Shown here piece after piece: positions 58,573 to 64,000 of a stretch of 64,000 nt of DNA; within the stretch, counting starts at the first letter, position 1, and every line of letters starts with the position of its first letter. Where the stretch lies: contig CM077823.1 in the NCBI GenBank assembly GCA_039720395.1, positions 32,570,371 through 32,634,370 of the forward strand. Direction: 5' to 3'. The translations under genes and the position numbers were made by a program. Under the pieces are notes generated by a model. The model did no database searches. It saw only the letters and a list, made by a program, of their open reading frames with translations, and was not told the DNA's origin. Origin of the DNA: Liquidambar formosana (taxonomy: Eukaryota > Streptophyta > Magnoliopsida > Saxifragales > Altingiaceae).

Positions 58573-60155
58573 CAGATGGTTGCTCTGAGCTTGGTAATTT
58601 TTGTCACTATCATATAATTTCTTGAGCGATGGTTCCATCTAAAATTGTTGCTCCCATATACACCATTAATGCATGCATTTGGAGATTGCCGCACTACACC
58701 ACTATGAAGCATGTGACCACAGTTATTATGATGCATATTTAATTTAATTATTTTTTTGCCATTCTTTTCTATAGTCCATTTTCAAAGTTTTTTCAATTGA
58801 CTTTTTTTATTCAATGAAGAGATAAAGGTTAGTTGTGGTTAGTTCAATTCATTCAAATAGATTGCTTTCTGTATTTATTACCCATATATAAAAATGGCAG
58901 TTTCTCAAGTCGTATTCCTATACTGCCTGGTTTTTTATGCTGTGCTTTCTGACTATACCCATGTTTATTTTTGTTTTGCGTCAAGTGACTCTCTGCCTAC
59001 CTTTACTGTCCAAGAAAAATTTTGCGACCAGCAAGAGAGATCCCAATCTGGCTATCAAAAGTGAAAGAGGAAACCCCCTGCAGCCCCAAGACTTCCATGT
59101 AACTTCCACCGGCCAACCATTGCCACCACTGCAACTTTGAGATGGGTCTTAGCAATTGTGGCCCTGCTCTGACTTCCAAGAATCATAGTTGCAGGAGTGT
59201 CATTCTCTAATGTGATTTCATTATTGTGATTGCCTGAGGTTGTGATTCTGCTATTTTTTCTTCAACTGTTGTTGCTTACAGTGTTCCTTACAAGACTTAG
59301 TGAATTCTAAGGGTTTTCCCTTAATAGGGGGAAAGAGACAATGTAATTTCCGATCATTCTTGAAGTTGGAAAGTGTAATTTCACTCATTCTTGGAGAGAA
59401 AATGTAAGTTTCATCGTGTGCCATTAACCAACCATACCATTTATGTTACCGTAACATTATTTTGAGACTGTTATTTCTTATGTAGGTGAAAAAAGACTTG
59501 CTTTGGTTTATACGCTGTTACGTAGCTTCTAACCTTCCCGTATATGCGCTTTCTCATTAACTTCTAGGCTGAGAAGGACATGTTAGTAAAATGGAATAAT
59601 CGTTGTAAAATAATGCTAGAGAACCGGAGAGTGCGCTTGAGAACCAGAAAGGAAGTTAATAAAATTTTTCTTTTTACCATTTCCCCCCACACTTTTTAAA
59701 GAATCAGAAAGTGCGCTGAAGAGCAGGAGAAACGGAAACAGCTGGATTTAGGGATGAACTTAAAATCCTCGAACTCGGTAAATAATGGAAATTTTAAAAA
59801 TAAAATTCCTCTAACCAGCTATGAGTTAAATCCACAAGAACTTTAGAACTTGAACAAGTAACTTCTTACATTATTAAATTGTAATCCTTTGCTGTTTCCA
59901 TCAAATTTTGGTTTAAATTTTATTAATTTTTCTTTACTTACGATCTATCTCTATCAAATTTGATTTTCAAATCAATTGTTAAAGTCTAGTTTAGGTATTA
60001 AATCCATTTACTGACATCACTTCAAGGGGTTTCATGTAATTTATTGTAAAAACAATCCTTCTACTTTAAACTTAGAAAAAAAAAAGGCTTTTTATTTTTA
60101 TTTTTTTATTTTTCGGGCCAAAGAGTATATGCGACGTCAATATGGAATTTGAGAA
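58573..60155. other. Spacer between the SAM-dependent enzyme gene and REV1
   Basis: The left part is likely the 3' UTR. Around 59310-59400 and 59620-59720 there are short imperfect direct repeats (gtaatttc-atcattcttg, and gagaaccggagagtgcgctt / gaatcagaaagtgcgctga). No gene. Confidence 0.45.
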
Positions 60156-60295
60156 AAGGTAATGCTACCTTATTCCACACTTTATCTTATTAGTGTATTT
60201 GGAAAGATAAAAATTTAATCATATCAGTGGGTCACATGATCTTACCCTTTCAAACACATGTAGGGCAAAAGTTTAGAGCAAGGTAGCATTTTCCT
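60156..60295. mobile_element. Small MITE upstream of REV1
   Basis: The left aggtaatgctaccttattccaca pairs with the right end (reverse complement aggaaaatgctaccttgctctaa), with inner pairing around gtgtatttggaaagataa / ttaccctttcaaacacat. It lies about 280 bp before the REV1 start codon. Confidence 0.6.
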
Positions 60296-60572
60296 AAGTA
60301 GAAACCCATCTTACCCCTTAGCAAAGAAAGAGGAATTTTATTATCAAAAAATAGAAAAAGGAAAAAAGAAACAAAGAAAAAGGAGTTTTATTTTATTTTT
60401 TGCTTCGACCAATTCGGTTGGTTGGTCTCCTGTACAAGTCCCCAGGTTTCATTTTTTGCCGCTTCATTTGAATAATCATCACCACATAATCACATTACAC
60501 AAAACGGTTCAGCGTCCTCGACAAGCTTCGTCCCCGCAAAGCTCTCTTAATCTTCCTTGCTGCTCTGCCAAA

Positions 60573-62892
60573 ATGAGCTTCGATTCCTCTCGCTCTGCCA
60601 ACTCCGGTAATCAATCGAAGCGAAGCCTTATCTCAACCTCTTCAAACCCTTCAAACTCTTCAAATAACAGTAACAGCAATAGTAACAGTAGTAATAAGAA
60701 GAAAAAGACCAACCAGAAAACCCTAGGCATGGCGTGGGGCTCCAATTCTCGCTCTTCGTCCCGTTCCTCTTTTCGCAATTCCCCCTTCTCTGATTTCGGC
60801 AGGTACAGTGCTCATTTCCTCGTTCTTCCGTTTGAATTTTGATGTGATTTTGATTTTGATTTTTTCGGTGGTTTCTCACAATTTGATTGTATAATTACAT
60901 GGTTGAGAAGAATGATAAAATTTATGAAAACCCATGTGAATAAGCTTGTTTTATTTCATGATAAGAAGTACTTCATGCACAAGGTACAACCTTTTTAGCT
61001 TAGGGTACAAGTAGTTAAGGCACAAGGCACAACTACGTTTTAGCAGCACTTGAAAAAATGAATATTATTATAAAGAATTGTCTGTTACGTTGCTTTGGGA
61101 TTTTGGTAAATTTGATTTTTGTTTGATGGATTGATAATTTGATTGTAGTTACATGGTAGTGAAGAATCAGAAACTTCAGAACCAGTTTGATGCTGAAGCC
61201 TCGAGTTCTTCTCACAGCAATTCGAGTTCTGGAAAACCTATATTTCATGGGGTTTCCATTTTTGTTGATGGGTTTACGGTTCCTTCTAGCCAGGTTTCAG
61301 CTCTTTCTTATGATTTCTGTTATGTTCTGTTTGGTTGCTGAGAAATTGAAGGAAGAAAAATAGAAGGAATATTGAAACCTTATATTTTCCATTAATTAGG
61401 GTTACAAACGATTTAATTAAGTCTATATAATTATTTTGTTTCTGTCATGGTAAATGCACCATTACATTGCTGAAAAATCAGAAGAGAAGAAGATCCTCAT
61501 GAATCAATTAACTCAATCAGCCTTGGAAAGTTTAGGCCTTTTTTTTTTTTGGGCTCAAGTTAAGTTTATAAATATTTGTTGTGGTAGAAACTATGAAGTG
61601 AAAAAAGAATGTAGAACTTTAATTTTATTTTCCTTTTTTTTTTGGCAACCGATCAGAGGTTTCTAGTTAAATGTAGTGGTGGTCGTCATTGGTACTTATA
61701 TTATGATTTATTAGGAGCTTCGAGGTTACATGTTGAAGCATGGAGGTCGGTTTGAGAATTATTTTTCAAGGCATCGTGTTACTCATATCATCTGCAGTAA
61801 TCTCCCTGACAGTAAAATTAAAAACTTGAGGTTCAGATTGCTTATTTTACTCTTCTTCTTTCAAACTGATTATTGAATTTTCATGATACTTATTGTTTGT
61901 AAATATAATACAGGTCCTTTAGCAGTGGGCTCCCAGTAGTGAAACCTATTTGGGTTCTAGATTCTGTTGCTGCTAACAAACTCTTGAGTTGTAAGTAAAT
62001 CTTTTTTGGATTTTTTTTTTCTTGAATACTGTTCATTCTAGATCCAAAAAGCTTTCAAATTTGATTAAGTAGTTCTATTCTACCCAAGGACTTAAAAAAT
62101 AAAAAATATCGTCGAGATATTGTTGATATTTTATTTTCTCGTACCTTCTAATATGAAAACTTCATTCCATTGCTTCTTGTAATTTGTTTTTTGAACGACA
62201 TATCGCGATATAAAAAAAAATATCAATGATATATTTTTTCATTTTGTTTAAAAGTTAACAATTTGTCTGGATATATCGACGTTGAATTTTTTGTTTATAA
62301 AATAATCCTGCAAGGCTGCAAACCTTCACGTGGGTGATTTTTTGCATATCTGCTTGGGTTTTGCAGCTTTCGCATGTTTACTATGTTACTTTATTGTTTA
62401 TAATATAGCACAATATTATGCTACTTTTCTTTCTAGACTTGTGGACTTACATTTTCTAGACTTGTAGACTTCCATGTGGTACTATTGTACTAGCCAATAG
62501 TCACTAATCCAAAAAAGAAAAAAAAGAAAAAAAAAAGGCACTAGGTTGATTTTTGTGTAAATATATGACATTATTGATTTATTATTGTGCAAATAATATG
62601 CACTTAGATGTTATGTGACATTTTAAGTGTTAAGTTTGTATAAATTTGTATTCTTTATATGCTCAACAGTCAACACCATGCTCTTTTTGCACCTTACACC
62701 ACTTACTTGTCTTGTAGACATTCAATTTGCAATCTTTTGATTCTAAATTGTATAGGAGAGCCTAATTCATTGTTTTCCGAGGTTTCATTAAGAATTTTTA
62801 CATTTTACTATTAATTTCTATCATTTTTCTAAAACGATATCGATATTTTTGGTTGATATTTTTCTTCAATATGTTAATCTTCTTCTTCTTCT

Positions 62893-62925
<33 letters not shown>

Positions 62926-63717
62926 TTTCTTTCTTTCTTTTTTCTTTTTTGTTTTTTTTTTTTGTTTTTTTGTTTTTTTGTTTTTGTTTTTGTTTTGTTT
63001 TTTTTTTTCCTGCTGAAAATGTGCATAATTTGGTTAGTATTGGACATTTCAAAAAATTTTAATTCTAAGATCCTTTGTTTTTGTTTAGGGGTTATTTGAT
63101 GGCTGTCAAATTCATTGGCATTGGAAAGGACATGGTTTCAATTATTCATGTAATCTATTTTAATCATGATGGATTTTGTTTTGTTGTTTCCAGGGGTTCC
63201 TTACCAAATTGACCAGCTTGCTAATAATTCTCGTAACCAACCGAAGTTATCTGCCTTCTTTGCTCTGAAAAGCAACCCAGTCTCCGAGGATGCTACAAAC
63301 CGTGCTATTTGTCAAGTAATACCTGAAATTGAGGATTCCACATTGAAGGATGGAAAATCGAAGAATGCAGTTTTATCTGAAGTGGGTGAATCCTTGGAAC
63401 ACACCATGCAGTGTAGTGGAGAAAGTGATGACCCTGTGCATGAGAACTCTAATGGAGCAAAAGTCGAGGAGCCAGCATACAATTCTGGAAAATCTTGTGA
63501 ATTGAAAATGGCTGGACCAAGTAATGTTGATACAGAATATGAGAGTGGTGTTAAAAATGAACTTCAATCTAGTCCCCAGCGGCCCTCTAGTTCGGTAAAT
63601 AGTTACTGCTCATACAATAAAAATAACAAAAGTTCACCAAGTTCAGCAGTTGTTGGGCCTTCTAATCAGCGCCATTCAACTCTTGAGGATCCTAATTTTG
63701 TAGAAAATTATTTCAAG
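60573..63717 (+). CDS. REV1: DNA repair protein REV1, 5' part (five exons seen, runs off the window)
   Basis: Exons are 60573-60802, 61149-61293, 61715-61830, 61914-61990 and 63194-63717, all GT-AG with a continuous frame, giving about 364 residues before the next donor. REV1 is a Y-family deoxycytidyl transferase and scaffold for translesion synthesis in the nucleus. After a Ser/Asn-rich, Lys-containing N-terminus, exons 2-4 encode the BRCT domain: GKPIFHGVSIFVDGFT, LRGYMLKHGGRFENYF, VTHIICSNLPDSKIKNL, and PVVKPIWVLDSVAANKLLSW with its conserved Trp. Exon 5 starts VPYQIDQL, includes PKLSAFFALKS, then a long Ser-rich acidic linker, and ends DPNFVENYFK, which leads into the catalytic region in plant REV1. 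The palm, fingers and C-terminal domain lie beyond 64000. The start at 60573 is the first ATG in its frame. Confidence 0.92.
62880..62945. repeat. (CTT)n/(CTTT)n microsatellite in REV1 intron 4
   Basis: Pure pyrimidine CTT then CTTT repeats, followed by interrupted T/GT tracts to about 63010. Intronic and likely length-variable. Confidence 0.85.
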
Positions 63718-64000
63718 GTAATAACTTGTCTTGGTTCCATATTGGATATCTTTTGCCTTCTTTGTTTTATTTTTATTTTATTTTCTTAAAATTCTTACTG
63801 CTCTTAGTCAAACTATGTTTTTCCTTTTTATTACCAACGATTTTTATTTGTTATTATTAAACCATGCTTTATGTAAAAAATTGCGCACATAGGTTTTTAT
63901 AGCAGGAAATATAAGAGTAGATTATATATATTCTCTCATAATAATAATTAATCAATAAATTTTATTGATAATGTTATTTATGCTTGTTTTTGCTTTTGTC
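63718..64000 (+). other. REV1 intron 5, incomplete
   Basis: Begins with the donor gtaata after the Lys codon of exon 5 and stays AT-rich to the window edge. The open frame that continues to 63786 is intron read-through. Confidence 0.8.

Noticed and set aside
62798..63062. Open frames of Lys or Phe runs on both strands
   Set aside because: Produced by the CTT/CTTT microsatellite and T tracts in REV1 intron 4.
63718..63789. Extension of REV1 exon 5 beyond 63717
   Set aside because: The donor gtaata follows the ENYFK codons exactly where plant REV1 continues into the next exon, and the downstream residues are hydrophobic intron read-through.

Overview
This is nuclear DNA of a flowering plant, most likely a eudicot. 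It is AT-rich, its genes have several GT-AG introns, gene density is low, and the spacers are packed with small transposable elements (MITEs, tRNA-derived SINEs, Mutator-like elements and a truncated LINE). I cannot name the species. Nothing bacterial, viral or organellar was seen, and there are no CRISPR arrays, rRNA genes or genuine tRNA genes. Exon boundaries come from reading splice sites and frame continuity, not from transcripts.

Layout: (1) 1-9750 is repeat-rich spacer with an intronless F-box gene (7742-8896, +) about 200 bp downstream of a 1.5-kb Mutator-like element. (2) 9750-16900 holds a SINE nested in an older MITE, a 207-bp tandem duplication, and a small two-exon GRF zinc-finger/coiled-coil gene (12344-11793, -) that may have a distant 5' leader exon near 15.2 kb. 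(3) 16898-18478 (-) is an intronless 526-aa gene of unknown function. (4) 18517-25761 is a tandem duplication of a unit of about 3.5 kb. Each unit carries the same SINEs, the same 400-bp foldback MITE and a two-exon LYR-motif gene (+). The second LYR copy has a 2-bp deletion that rewrites its C-terminus. (5) 25.8-41.6 kb has no convincing gene. It holds MITEs, SINEs, a long-armed foldback element, an inverted repeat with a 1.55-kb Mutator-like element (9-bp target duplication) inserted beside one arm, and a hairpin of unknown nature. (6) 41730-44222 (+) is a five-exon atypical bHLH gene of the bHLH113/bHLH112 type. (7) 48279-58572 (+) is an eight-exon, probably plastid-targeted, spermidine-synthase-like SAM-dependent protein. 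Its introns hold a 5'-truncated LINE, MITEs and a direct-repeat element. (8) 60573 to beyond the right edge (+) is the 5' part of REV1, the BRCT-containing translesion DNA polymerase.

The genes do not form a pathway. The one informative neighbourhood is LYR plus bHLH: as I recall, the Arabidopsis counterparts (At3g19508 and At3g19500) are adjacent loci. This suggests old microsynteny, now stretched to 16-20 kb by repeats and by duplication of the LYR block. The most useful material here is the layered record of insertions and duplications, several with exact target-site duplications, and the young divergence of the LYR pair. I found no sign of a wholly new biological system.
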